NCBI GenBank assembly: GCA_949743265.1
Contig: CATJSX010000104.1
Location: 1 to 41,742, forward strand
Direction: 5' to 3'
Length of the DNA stretch: 41,742 nt
Source: an uncultured Peptococcaceae bacterium
GTDB taxonomy: Bacteria > Bacillota > Peptococcia > Peptococcales > Peptococcaceae
Made by a program: the position numbers and the translations under genes. This document shows positions 14,944-22,650 of this stretch, piece after piece. How positions within the stretch are numbered: the first letter of the stretch is position 1; each line of letters begins with the position of its first letter. The notes beneath the pieces are model-generated. The model was not told the origin of the DNA and did not search any database. It saw only the letters and a program-made list of their open reading frames with translations.

Positions 14944-16251
14944 TTAGCGGGGCAATTGATAAGAATACGTATAGTTTTGGGGACGCACATTATTTTGTTG
15001 TGATTTGCCTTTATCGCCTAATTGAATTTTAGCTTCTAGTGTTTGACCATTACGGTCAATGAGCAAATGCAACACGTCGCCTGCTTTATGATTTTCCAAA
15101 ATTTCGCTTAAGTGATCCATACTTTGTAGGATTTCATCGTCAATTTTGTAGATGATATCGCCTGCTTTTAAACCCGCTTTGGCTGCGGGACCGCCTTCAG
15201 TTGTTTCGATAACGATAACGCCATTAGAAACAGCTAGTTGATATTTTTCTGCCAATTGTTTCGTCAAAGAACTACCTACAATACCCAAATACGGACGGCT
15301 GACATAACCTTTTTCCATAATTTCGGCAACAATAGGTTTTACTTCATTGATAGGAATGGCAAATCCCATACCTTCGACGCCGTTGGCACCAACTTTTACT
15401 GAATTGATGCCGATTACTTCGCCTTTGCTGTTGACTAAAGCGCCGCCGCTGTTGCCAGAATTGATGGCTGCATTGGTCTGCAACACGTGATATGTGCGGT
15501 CTTCTGCTTGAATCGTACGATCAATACCGCTGATAATACCATCGGTGACCGTACGTGCAAATTCATTGCCCAACGGATTGCCAATGGCTACTGCCAATTC
15601 GCCGACTTGCAAACTGTCGGAATCACCCAAAACTGCGGCGGTTAAATTATCTGCTTCAATTTTAATGACGGCCAGATCGGTAGTTTCATCAACACCGATG
15701 ATTTGACCATCAACGGTACTGCCATCGGCTAAACTAACGAGCAAAGAAGAGGCGCCTTCTACAACATGGTAATTGGTAATAATATAACCGTCTTCACGAA
15801 AAATAACACCAGAACCGGAGCCCATTTCTTGTTCACTGGTGTAGCCGAACCAATAATTTTGTACCAACGCTTTATTGGTAATGCCGACTATACTAGGTGA
15901 AACAGCGGCGGCAATAGCAACAACTGGCGATGCCTCGCCAGCGGTAATATTGATCGGCGCCGTACCATTGGGAATAACCGCTGCGGTACGATTGCCGACA
16001 AGCACTGTGGTTGCCAAGCTGCCTACCATACCGCCTAATAAAGAACAAATCAGCGCGATGGCAATAGTTCCTTTATGACGACTCCAAAAAGTCTGTCGCG
16101 GTTGTGATTGAGAAGAAGGCGCTGTTGTTTTTGGTGTGGCAGGCTGCATTTGATAAGACAATCCTGTTTGACTTTGGTAAATTGTCTCAGCATTTGATGG
16201 CGGCTCAATAGTGATCGCTTCTTCATTAAGAATGTTTTTTTCTTCGTTCAT
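14944..16251 (-). CDS. htrA: membrane-anchored HtrA/DegP-type serine protease
   Basis: A 435-residue protease of the Bacillota HtrA type. A cytoplasmic N-terminal tail (1-60) precedes one membrane helix (about 61-86), then the trypsin-like domain. The catalytic triad is visible: H162 in NYHVVEG, D192 in TDLAVIK, and S268 in NSGNSGGAL. One PDZ domain (about 325-410, containing GPAAKAGLKAGDII) follows. It degrades or refolds misfolded proteins at the outer face of the membrane. The start follows AAGGAG. It lies 37 bp downstream of walJ on the same strand, the arrangement seen in the Bacillus walRKHIJ-htrC locus. Confidence 0.93.
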   Translation of the reverse strand: MNEEKNILNEEAITIEPPSNAETIYQSQTGLSYQMQPATPKTTAPSSQSQPRQTFWSRHKGTIAIALICSLLGGMVGSLATTVLVGNRTAAVIPNGTAPINITAGEASPVVAIAAAVSPSIVGITNKALVQNYWFGYTSEQEMGSGSGVIFREDGYIITNYHVVEGASSLLVSLADGSTVDGQIIGVDETTDLAVIKIEADNLTAAVLGDSDSLQVGELAVAIGNPLGNEFARTVTDGIISGIDRTIQAEDRTYHVLQTNAAINSGNSGGALVNSKGEVIGINSVKVGANGVEGMGFAIPINEVKPIVAEIMEKGYVSRPYLGIVGSSLTKQLAEKYQLAVSNGVIVIETTEGGPAAKAGLKAGDIIYKIDDEILQSMDHLSEILENHKAGDVLHLLIDRNGQTLEAKIQLGDKGKSQQNNVRPQNYTYSYQLPR

Positions 16252-16288
16252 TAAGATTCACTCCTTCAACTAATGCTTGCTAGTCAAG

Positions 16289-17071
16289 CTAAATTTGAAT
16301 ATTAGCACTTGCACCGAGAGCATCAGCTACCCATAGTTTGATACTGCCGGTTAAATGACCTGCTAATAAGGTATTTTTCACACATTGATGTGCCAGCGAA
16401 GGCAAATTATTTTCTCGGCTCAAATGAGTTAAAACGACATGGCGGGTTTTGGCGCCAATCATTTCCAGCAGTCCCTGACCGCAAGCGCGGTTGGAAAGAT
16501 GACCATAGTCGCTGGAAATACGTTTTTTGAGTGGATAAGAATAGCGCCCGTGAAACAGCATCGTTTCATCATGATTGGCTTCAATGGCAATTAAATCGCT
16601 GTTATATAGTTTGCCAATCATCTCTGAATTTAAAACGCCCGTATCGGTCAATAAGCTGATTTTTTGCTCTTTATCTTGCAAAATATAGGCGACGGGTTCG
16701 TTTGCGTCGTGTTTTGTTGCTAAATAATCGATCGTTAAATTGCCTAAGACAAAAGAAGATTTTGGCAAACGCACTTTTTGCGTTTCTGCAAGATTACCAA
16801 CTTTGGCGTCAATGGCCGCCCATGTTCCTTCTGTGGCATAGACTGGCAAATGATACCGTCGGGCTAACGTCCCGATTCCTTTGATATGGTCTTGATGTTC
16901 GTGAGTGATTAAAAGAGCGCTCAGCGTCGCTGCCGTTTGACCAATATCAGCCAAAAGCTGCTCGATGTTTTTGGCGCTGACGCCAACATCGACTAAGACG
17001 CTAATACCATCATCGGTACTGATATAATAACTGTTGCCGCTGCTTGAGCTGGCTAAAGAACAAAACTTCAT
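16289..17071 (-). CDS. walJ: WalJ/YycJ-type MBL-fold metallohydrolase
   Basis: A 260-residue metallo-beta-lactamase-fold protein. The metal-binding motif THEHQDH lies at residues 56-62. Supporting residues are the D in LLTDTGVL, H in EANHDE, and H in VLTHLSREN. The opening MKFCSLASSSSGNSYYI is diagnostic of the YycJ/WalJ family, a cytoplasmic 5'-to-3' exonuclease-like protein linked to cell-wall regulation and DNA mismatch repair in Bacillus. It is upstream of htrA, as in walR operons, but walR and walK are absent from this window, so the two-component pair must lie elsewhere if present. Confidence 0.9.
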   Translation of the reverse strand: MKFCSLASSSSGNSYYISTDDGISVLVDVGVSAKNIEQLLADIGQTAATLSALLITHEHQDHIKGIGTLARRYHLPVYATEGTWAAIDAKVGNLAETQKVRLPKSSFVLGNLTIDYLATKHDANEPVAYILQDKEQKISLLTDTGVLNSEMIGKLYNSDLIAIEANHDETMLFHGRYSYPLKKRISSDYGHLSNRACGQGLLEMIGAKTRHVVLTHLSRENNLPSLAHQCVKNTLLAGHLTGSIKLWVADALGASANIQI

Positions 17072-17157
17072 GATGTTTCCTCCGCTTGGAACAATTTTTA
17101 TTATAACTGTTTAATATAATCAAATGGTTAAAACCGTTTTAAGGAATTGTCAAGATT

Positions 17158-17904
17158 TTAACAATAGGGCAGCTGCCAAATAAGCGATAATATCGCCAAT
17201 AAAAGTGGTTGATGTACTAAATATAGCCACAAGCTGTTGCGTCCGCAGAAGGCCAGAAATTTACTATGCGTTTGATATGCCCAAAACGGATAGTCGTCTT
17301 TAGAACGATAAGCGCCTAAGCCGCATCCCGATAAAAATATCCACAAATACGGTAAAAGCGGAAAATAATCTGCCGAATAATAGTTTGCCGTTGGAAATCC
17401 TAACCAAAACCAACAGGAATTTTGATACCAAGTTTCTGGCAGGGAATAATTCCATGTTCCAAATTGCAAATAGCCATTGCAGACAGGAAACGTTACATAG
17501 TAGAGCAATAAACCGCCAAGCATGATAAACGGCGGTGGTATAAACGACAATAAGGGGCGTCCAAGGGCAAAAATTAGCACCGATAACGATAGCAAGTGAA
17601 TAATGCCAAAAGAAATCATTTGCTGAGGCATCACTAGGTATGTTGCCGCGCTCAATAAAGCGGCAACGATTAAAAGTCGTAGTCCTCGTAGTACATTATT
17701 TCGGGAGAAATAGCAGCAACAACCGGAAATAAAAATAAATAGGCAAGCAACCGTTTCTTGCCACCATTCTGTCCAAGCGGAACCGAACCAAGGGATATCT
17801 ACCGCAAAAAGATAAACCAGATCGTATAGCAAATGATAAAGCACTACACACCAAATCATTGTCCCGCGAATTTCATCAAATAGTACAATACGTTTTGTTG
17901 CCAC
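17158..17904 (-). CDS. DUF1624 / heparan-alpha-glucosaminide N-acetyltransferase-like membrane protein
   Basis: A 248-residue polytopic membrane protein with about seven or eight helices. The start pattern RIVLFDEIRGTMIWCVVLYHLLYDL matches the DUF1624/HGSNAT-like catalytic region of acyltransferase-3-related proteins, where a conserved histidine (VLYHLLYD) is central. A C-terminal LVHQPLLL block supports this. It probably acylates a sugar or envelope component, but the substrate is unknown. The start codon is GTG at 17904, preceded by GAGGTGAT. The next minus-strand gene, walJ, begins about 86 bp downstream, so co-transcription is possible. Confidence 0.75.
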   Translation of the reverse strand: MATKRIVLFDEIRGTMIWCVVLYHLLYDLVYLFAVDIPWFGSAWTEWWQETVACLFIFISGCCCYFSRNNVLRGLRLLIVAALLSAATYLVMPQQMISFGIIHLLSLSVLIFALGRPLLSFIPPPFIMLGGLLLYYVTFPVCNGYLQFGTWNYSLPETWYQNSCWFWLGFPTANYYSADYFPLLPYLWIFLSGCGLGAYRSKDDYPFWAYQTHSKFLAFCGRNSLWLYLVHQPLLLAILSLIWQLPYC

Positions 17905-17938
17905 AGTATCACCTCATAGTTTTGGAAGATTGATATCA

Positions 17939-17984
17939 ATAAGTTTCAAAAAGCAGTGCCTTTTGGACGAAACTTATTATAGCA
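17939..17984 (-). promoter_or_regulatory. promoter with overlapping inverted repeat for the DUF1624 gene
   Basis: On the minus strand TGC-TATAAT (17984-17976) is an extended -10 element. ATAAGTTTC at 17939-17947 is inverted at 17969-17977, overlapping the -10, with an inner AAAAG/CTTTT pairing. It could be an operator or a leader hairpin. Confidence 0.45.
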
Positions 17985-18064
17985 TACCGAAAATAATAAT
18001 AGAAAACAATGCCAGAATCAGCAAAATATTTTAAGCGTGTGATAAGTTTGTTGCCAATTTCACA

Positions 18065-18093
18065 GAACTTTTGGCAAAAATATATGTTATACT
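18065..18093 (+). promoter_or_regulatory. possible extended -10 promoter upstream of the NimA-like gene
   Basis: TGT-TATACT (18085-18093) is an extended -10 element; the -35 position (GAACTT, 18065-18070) is poor. A transcript from here would carry a leader of about 230 nt before the gene at 18355. Confidence 0.4.
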
Positions 18094-18160
18094 ATTAGTC
18101 ACAAAATTAAACGCAACTTTTTCCGCTTGCCATTGGGTAAAGAGATGAAACGATTAAACG

Positions 18161-18218
18161 TCAAACTTTCTATCATTGGCGCATAGAAGATTGAAAGTTT
18201 GATGCCTTTTGTTTTTTT
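18161..18218 (+). terminator. hairpin followed by T-run in the NimA-like gene leader
   Basis: TCAAACTTTC (18161-18170) pairs with GAAAGTTTGA (18193-18202), followed by TGCCTTTTG and seven T residues. An inner alternative TTCTAT/ATAGAA pairing exists. It is either a terminator for a short RNA or an attenuator for the downstream gene. Confidence 0.45.
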
Positions 18219-18232
18219 AAAAGGAAATGAAG

Positions 18233-18337
18233 ATGAAAAAGTTTTTTCAATATGTAACCCTTAATATATTGGAGAGGCTAGGTTTATCCTATTTACTTAC
18301 GGAATTTATGATTTTTATAATAGGAATAATGTTGTGA
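18233..18337 (+). CDS. possible 34-residue hydrophobic peptide
   Basis: An ATG seven bases after AAAAGGA opens a short frame encoding MKKFFQYVTLNILERLGLSY and then a hydrophobic tail ending in FMIFIIGIMLL. One amphipathic stretch is followed by one membrane-like segment. Its TGA stop overlaps the ribosome binding site of the NimA-like gene, an arrangement compatible with translational coupling. Small size makes chance occurrence possible; no homologue is recognised. Confidence 0.3.
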   Translation: MKKFFQYVTLNILERLGLSYLLTEFMIFIIGIML

Positions 18338-18354
18338 AAGGAGATATGAAAAAT

Positions 18355-18846
18355 ATGTTTAGAGAATTACGCAGAAAAAGGCAAGAATTATCATTAGAAG
18401 AAAGCCTTGATATTTTAAACAAAGGAACATCTGGAGTTTTAGCATTATTAGGGGATAATGATTATCCCTATACTGTTCCGATCAGCTATGTATACGATAA
18501 TGCCAAACTCTATTTTCATGGAGCAAAAAATGGGCATAAAATAGATGCATTAAGAAAACATGACAAGGCATCTTTTTGTGTCATCAGTCAAGATAAAATT
18601 ATTCCAGAAGAATATACAACTTATTTTAGAAGTGTAATTGTTTTTGGTAAAATTCGCATAATGGAAGATGAAACAGCAATGAAAAAAGCAATACAAGCGT
18701 TGGCTATAAAATATTATCCGAGCGACAGTGAAACTGAACGACAAAAAGTAATCAATAGAGAGTGGAAACCTTTATGTATGATAGAGTTATCTATTGAACA
18801 TATATCTGGAAAAGAGGCTATTGAATTAGTCAAAGCCAAACAATAA
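18355..18846 (+). CDS. pyridoxamine 5'-phosphate oxidase-fold protein, NimA-like
   Basis: A 163-residue flavin-binding split-barrel protein. The opening MFRELRRKRQELS, then GVLALLGDNDYPYTVPISYVY and LYFHGAKNGHKIDALR, is characteristic of the family often annotated as pyridoxamine 5'-phosphate oxidase-related or 5-nitroimidazole-resistance (NimA-like) protein. Such proteins bind FMN or heme; the substrate here is unknown and true PNPOx activity is unlikely. ATG at 18355 matches the usual N-terminus of the family and lies 11 bases after AAAGGAG; ATG at 18346 is too close to it. Codon use appears more AT-rich than in neighbours, so acquisition by transfer is possible. Confidence 0.85.
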   Translation: MFRELRRKRQELSLEESLDILNKGTSGVLALLGDNDYPYTVPISYVYDNAKLYFHGAKNGHKIDALRKHDKASFCVISQDKIIPEEYTTYFRSVIVFGKIRIMEDETAMKKAIQALAIKYYPSDSETERQKVINREWKPLCMIELSIEHISGKEAIELVKAKQ

Positions 18847-18852
18847 AAATAA

Positions 18853-19129
18853 ATGACAACTATATCTAAAGAGATGGCAGCATAGATAAAAATAAGAAAA
18901 ATAATTGAAAACAGCATTAACTTTGTAGTCAAATACAGCAAAAACAATGAAGAACTGCCACTCAACAAAGTGACAGATCTTCTTAAACGTTTTATTAGAT
19001 ACAAACGGTTGATAATAATCAGTATGGGAAATAGATGCTGTTGGTTGTATTGAAAGCAAAGTCAATAAACTGTTTCCGCCCTTAATTTATTATGGAGAGG
19101 CGGTTTGCAGACGCGGAATTGACGCATGA
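18853..19129 (+). pseudogene. possible decayed reading frame
   Basis: From an ATG at 18853 a frame encodes MTTISKEMAA, meets a TAG at 18883, and continues as a protein-like stretch (IENSINFVVKYSKNNEELPL and NKVTDLLKRFIRYKR) to a TGA at 19051. A neighbouring frame then stays open from 19028 (EIDAVGCIESKVNKL) to 19129. One stop plus one frameshift would join these into about 90 residues. I do not recognise the family. The rest of the 530-bp gap, 19130-19376, holds a T-run at 19133 and the degV promoter, and nothing else I can support. Confidence 0.25.
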
Positions 19130-19252
19130 TAGTTTTTTTATTCCTACCCTCGCCTCGAAAACGGCGTTCTAAAGCGGAATAGAAATGAAGGTTAAAACGA
19201 TAGGCGCAATTATTGATTTGTAGAAAAATATAGTGAAAAATGGCTATAAATC

Positions 19253-19261
19253 TGCTATAAT
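19253..19261 (+). promoter_or_regulatory. extended -10 promoter for the DegV gene
   Basis: TGC-TATAAT is a consensus extended -10 element about 115 bp upstream of the start codon. The -35 region is not recognisable. Confidence 0.5.
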
Positions 19262-19376
19262 AAATACAAGCATATCAAGGCTCTTTCCGACGTTATAAGA
19301 ATTTCCAAAGAGATAATCATCTAATTTTACCAATAATTTTGAAGCCAATATCAATAAATTTAAGGAAGGTTGTATC

Positions 19377-20246
19377 ATGACAAGAATTATTGTAGACAGT
19401 ATTTGCGATTTGCCGCAGAAGTATCTTCAGCAATATCAAATCGAGATATTGCCTTTGAGAGTTAATTTGGATGGTCGAGATTATCGTGATAGAGTAGATA
19501 TTACTACTGATGAGGTTTATGAACAAATGCGTGCTGGCGTAGTGCCTAAAACATCGCAAGCTAGTCCAGAAGACATTTTGACCTGTTTTACACAATATGC
19601 CCAAAATGGCGAGGATTTTATTTATTTGGCTTTTTCGGCAGTATTATCCGGCACTTGTCAAACAGCGCAAATGTTGATTAAAGGGCTGGAGATTCATTAT
19701 CCGCAAGTACGCATGACGGCAGTTGATACCAAAGCAGCGGCTTTGACACAAGGTATGATGGCGTTGCAGCTTTGCCGCATGATTGAAAAAGGCGCAAGCT
19801 ATGACGACTTGTTGCAACAACTAGATTTTATGATTGCTCATGCTGAACATATTCTTTCTATTGCCGATATGGATTGGCTGGTTAAGGGGGGACGCATCAA
19901 TAAATTAGCGGGCAAAACTGGCAGTGTGCTCAATATTCATCCTGTCATTGAAGTGAATGATGGTTATTTAAAAGTTATCGGCGCTGTTCGCGGCAATAAA
20001 AAAATGCTGACCACCTTAGTTGATATGACTATGACACGAATACAAAATTTTCCTGAACAAACAATAGGGATTTGTCATGCGGGCGATTATGAACGAGCGT
20101 TGGAAACAGCAGAACTATTAAAAGCGCGTTTGGGGCATGATCGCATTTTAATTGAGCAAATTGGTTGTGTGTTGGGCGTTCACTTAGGTATCGGTGGTAT
20201 TGGTATTCTCTTTTTTAATGAGAAGCCGCCGTTTTATGAACATTGA
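19377..20246 (+). CDS. DegV family fatty-acid-binding protein
   Basis: A 289-residue protein of the DegV/FakB type, which binds a fatty acid and presents it to a fatty-acid kinase (FakA) for phosphorylation. Characteristic segments are IIVDSICDLP (residues 4-13), ILPLRVNLDG, the TSQASPED loop, and FSAVLSGTCQTA. MDWLVKGGRINKLAG around the middle is also typical. The AAGGAAGG ribosome binding site precedes the ATG. The gene is alone, with an AT-rich terminator downstream. fakA is not in this window. It takes the place directly upstream of the S10 operon where many Bacillota carry the str operon. Confidence 0.9.
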   Translation: MTRIIVDSICDLPQKYLQQYQIEILPLRVNLDGRDYRDRVDITTDEVYEQMRAGVVPKTSQASPEDILTCFTQYAQNGEDFIYLAFSAVLSGTCQTAQMLIKGLEIHYPQVRMTAVDTKAAALTQGMMALQLCRMIEKGASYDDLLQQLDFMIAHAEHILSIADMDWLVKGGRINKLAGKTGSVLNIHPVIEVNDGYLKVIGAVRGNKKMLTTLVDMTMTRIQNFPEQTIGICHAGDYERALETAELLKARLGHDRILIEQIGCVLGVHLGIGGIGILFFNEKPPFYEH

Positions 20247-20252
20247 ATACTT

Positions 20253-20303
20253 TAAAAATGATTTTTGGTGTCTATAATGACGGATAAAAATCATTTTTAA
20301 TTT
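20253..20303 (+). terminator. terminator of the DegV gene
   Basis: A 14-bp perfect AT-rich stem (TAAAAATGATTTTT at 20253-20266 with its complement at 20286-20299), followed by ATTTTAT. It is probably bidirectional. Confidence 0.75.
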
Positions 20304-20355
20304 TATCGCGTCGTCTATTGAAAAACTTTTCTTGCAGTCGGCGCGCTTCTCCCTT

Positions 20356-20374
20356 TATATTGTCCAATATATGC
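20356..20374. repeat. 19-bp dyad motif, copy B
   Basis: TATATTGTCCAATATATGC differs at one base from 4561-4579. TATATTG-TC-CAATATA is a perfect dyad around a 2-bp centre. It lies about 200 bp before the probable S10-operon promoter, in a 458-bp gap that otherwise holds the degV terminator, the palindrome at 20504 and the S10 leader. Confidence 0.5.
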
Positions 20375-20503
20375 ATGACTCTAAAACAGATAAGAAGTTT
20401 CCTTAATATACAGCTTTTAAAGAAATAATATTTTGGTAACTTAAAAATGATTAAAACGACGGTTTTTGGGAAATAGTTAAATAAAAAATCATTAGTAAAA
20501 ACA

Positions 20504-20538
20504 ATGTTATTTCATAAGAAAAAACAATGAAATAACAT
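20504..20538. repeat. 12-bp inverted repeat before the S10 promoter
   Basis: ATGTTATTTCAT (20504-20515) is perfectly inverted at 20527-20538, with an 11-bp A-rich loop. No T-run follows. The position, about 30 bp upstream of the -10 element, suits an operator or activator site. Confidence 0.5.
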
Positions 20539-20547
20539 CAAAAAAAA

Positions 20548-20575
20548 CTGGTAATTTCTAAAAAGGTGTGATAAT
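20548..20575 (+). promoter_or_regulatory. probable promoter of the S10 operon
   Basis: CTGGTA (20548-20553), 16-bp spacer, GATAAT (20570-20575) with TG dinucleotides just upstream. A transcript would start about 120 nt before rpsJ. Confidence 0.5.
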
Positions 20576-20589
20576 ATCTTAAAAGTGTG

Positions 20590-20700
20590 CTAGATGTGCG
20601 ATGAAGCGAGAGGTTGCTGGGCACGACGACACGCCAGACGCCGTGTACTAGGTAATTTTCGTGGAGAATGTCCGTCTTAAATCGGGCGCGAAGGAGGGAA
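20590..20700 (+). ncRNA. S10-operon 5' leader RNA (candidate)
   Basis: This stretch is clearly more GC-rich than the flanking AT-rich DNA. It contains GAGAGGTTGCTGG, a pattern I associate with rpsJ leaders in Bacillota, and a stem ACACG/CGTGT (20629-20633 with 20642-20646). AGACG at 20636-20640 can also pair with CGTCT downstream. It ends at the rpsJ ribosome binding site GAAGGAGGG. Ribosomal-protein leaders often mediate feedback; in E. coli L4 controls the S10 operon, but whether L4 or another protein acts here is not known. Confidence 0.5.
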
Positions 20701-20704
20701 AAAA

Positions 20705-21013
20705 ATGGCAAAGCAAAAAATTAGAATTCGTTTAAAAGCGTTTGATCATAAGTTATTGGATCAATCAGCGCAAAAGATCGTTGAAACAGCAAAGAAAACG
20801 GGAGCCAATGTTTCGGGACCGATTCCTCTGCCAACAGAAAAAAATGTATTTACGATCTTGAGATCGCCTCATGTCAATAAAGATTCTCGGGAACAGTTTG
20901 AAATGAGAACTCATAAGCGTTTGATCGACATTTTGGATCATAATGCTAAAACTGTCGACGCTTTGATGAGACTTGATTTGCCGTCAGGCGTTGAGATCGA
21001 AATTAAGTTATAA
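20705..21013 (+). CDS. rpsJ: 30S ribosomal protein S10 (uS10)
   Basis: A 102-residue protein with the classic opening [18 protein letters not shown] and the block [20 protein letters not shown]10 sits in the 30S head and also acts as NusE in transcription antitermination. It is the first gene of the S10 operon, after a leader of about 120 nt, with a strong GGAGGG binding site. Length and sequence are normal for Bacillota. Confidence 0.98.
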   Translation: MAKQKIRIRLKAFDHKLLDQSAQKIVETAKKTGANVSGPIPLPTEKNVFTILRSPHVNKDSREQFEMRTHKRLIDILDHNAKTVDALMRLDLPSGVEIEIKL

Positions 21014-21041
21014 TAATTTGTTAGCTAGAGGAGGTGGCAAG

Positions 21042-21665
21042 ATGAAGGCTATATTGGGTAAGAAGATCGGTATGACGCAAATGTTTTCACCAGATGGTAA
21101 GGTTGTGCCGGTAACGGTAATTGAAGCAGGTCCGTGCGTTGTAGTACAGAGAAAAACAACGGACAATGATGGCTATGAAGCGATTCAGGTAGGCTTCGAT
21201 GAAATTAAGGAAGTTCGCGCAAATAAACCGCAAAAAGGTCACTTTGCAAAAGCAAACGTGAAACCAATGAGATATTTAAGAGAGTTTAAAGTGGATAATG
21301 CCGGCGAATATGAATTAGGACAGGAATTGAAAGCTGACGTGTTTGCAGTAGGCGATATTGTCGACGTCACTGGTAAAAGCAAAGGCAAAGGATTTCAAGG
21401 TCCTATTAAACGTCACGGGCAGTCGAGAGGACCCATGGCGCATGGTTCTAAATATCATCGCCGTACAGGTTCTTTGGGGGCTATGGGCAATAACAGGGTA
21501 TTTATTGGTCATAAATTGCCGGGACGTATGGGCGGATTAAAAGTAACCGTTCAAAATTTAGAAATTGTTAAGGTAGACACTGAACGCAATCTGATTTTAG
21601 TAAAAGGTGCAATTCCTGGCGCGAAAAAAAGTTTGGTTACGATTAAAAGCGCTGTTAAAGCGTAG
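21042..21665 (+). CDS. rplC: 50S ribosomal protein L3 (uL3)
   Basis: A 207-residue protein opening with [15 protein letters not shown]. The long internal loop that reaches towards the peptidyl-transferase centre is present ([15 protein letters not shown] and KLPGRMGG). L3 is an early-binding 23S rRNA assembly protein. ATG at 21042 follows GAGGAGGTG; in-frame upstream codons overlap rpsJ and lack a site. Order rpsJ-rplC-rplD is as expected. Confidence 0.98.
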   Translation: MKAILGKKIGMTQMFSPDGKVVPVTVIEAGPCVVVQRKTTDNDGYEAIQVGFDEIKEVRANKPQKGHFAKANVKPMRYLREFKVDNAGEYELGQELKADVFAVGDIVDVTGKSKGKGFQGPIKRHGQSRGPMAHGSKYHRRTGSLGAMGNNRVFIGHKLPGRMGGLKVTVQNLEIVKVDTERNLILVKGAIPGAKKSLVTIKSAVKA

Positions 21666-21694
21666 GATTGCCGAAAAGAAAGGAGGAAACTACA

Positions 21695-22318
21695 ATGCCA
21701 AAAGTAGCTTTATATAATGTTCAAGGCTCTCAGGTAGGCGAAGTCGAATTAAAAGATGAGATATTCGGCATTGAGCCAAATGAAAGCGTCGTTCATGAAG
21801 CTGTTGTCATGCAGATGGCAAGCAGGCGGCAGGGCACTCACTGCACAAAGTCAAGAGGTGAAGTGAGTGGCGGCGGCCGCAAACCTTGGAAACAAAAAGG
21901 CACGGGGCGTGCCAGAGTAGGAACGATTCGTTCTCCGCTATGGCGTGGCGGCGCTATCGTATTTGGTCCAAAACCAAGAAGTTATAGTTATTCTATTCCT
22001 AAGAAAAAAAGACGTTTAGCAATGAAAAGTGTACTTTCTAGTAAAGTATTGGAAAATGAAATTATTGTAGTTGATGCTTTAAACTTTGATGCTCCAAAAA
22101 CTAAAGAAATGGTCAAAGTTTTGGAGGCTTTGAAAGTTGAGCAAAAAGCATTGGTTGTTACCGCTGAAACCGACGAGAACGTTCATCGATCCGCTCGCAA
22201 CATTAAAGGGGTAACTCCGATGGATGCGGCGTCTCTTAACGTTTATGATGTTTTAGCGCACAATAAGCTGATCATCACGAAAGATGCTGTTGCAAAGGTT
22301 GAGGAGGTGTTGGCGTAA
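21695..22318 (+). CDS. rplD: 50S ribosomal protein L4 (uL4)
   Basis: A 207-residue protein. The extended loop lining the exit tunnel is recognised by [19 protein letters not shown] and [10 protein letters not shown]. In E. coli L4 represses its own operon through the S10 leader; whether that holds here is unknown. ATG at 21695 follows AAGGAGG. The stop codon overlaps the rplW start by one base (TAATG), so the two are translationally coupled. Confidence 0.98.
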   Translation: MPKVALYNVQGSQVGEVELKDEIFGIEPNESVVHEAVVMQMASRRQGTHCTKSRGEVSGGGRKPWKQKGTGRARVGTIRSPLWRGGAIVFGPKPRSYSYSIPKKKRRLAMKSVLSSKVLENEIIVVDALNFDAPKTKEMVKVLEALKVEQKALVVTAETDENVHRSARNIKGVTPMDAASLNVYDVLAHNKLIITKDAVAKVEEVLA

Positions 22319-22605
22319 TGAAAGCAGCACGCGACATTATCATTAAACCAATCGTTACAGAAAAATCTGTATCTTTAATGGAAGAAAATAAATATGTTTT
22401 TAGAGTTAGCTTATCAGCTAATAAAATAGAAATCAAAAACGCTATTGAAGAAATCTTTAAAGTAAAGGTTTCAGATGTGACTACTATGCGTGTCAGTGGC
22501 AAGAAAAAACGTATGGGTCGTTATGAAGGCAAAACTTCTGATTGGAAAAAGGCCATTGTCAAATTGGTTGATGGTGACCATATTGAGATTTTTGAAGGAT
22601 TATAA
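22318..22605 (+). CDS. rplW: 50S ribosomal protein L23 (uL23)
   Basis: A 95-residue protein with the family patterns [12 protein letters not shown] and [17 protein letters not shown]23 surrounds the tunnel exit and is the docking site for trigger factor and signal recognition particle. The start overlaps the rplD stop, and GAGGAGGTG lies within the end of rplD as its binding site. Confidence 0.97.
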   Translation: MKAARDIIIKPIVTEKSVSLMEENKYVFRVSLSANKIEIKNAIEEIFKVKVSDVTTMRVSGKKKRMGRYEGKTSDWKKAIVKLVDGDHIEIFEGL

Positions 22606-22650
22606 TAGCGTTATCATAATTATAGATATTTCCAGAAGGAGGGAACTGCA

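Noticed and set aside
18714-19065. Minus-strand open frames over the NimA-like gene end and the gap after it
   Set aside because: Overlapping frames with unlikely composition, no ribosome binding site, and partly antisense to a certain gene.
20590-20700. A tRNA or other structured housekeeping RNA upstream of rpsJ
   Set aside because: No cloverleaf, T-loop or CCA-type end can be formed. The sequence fits an mRNA leader better.
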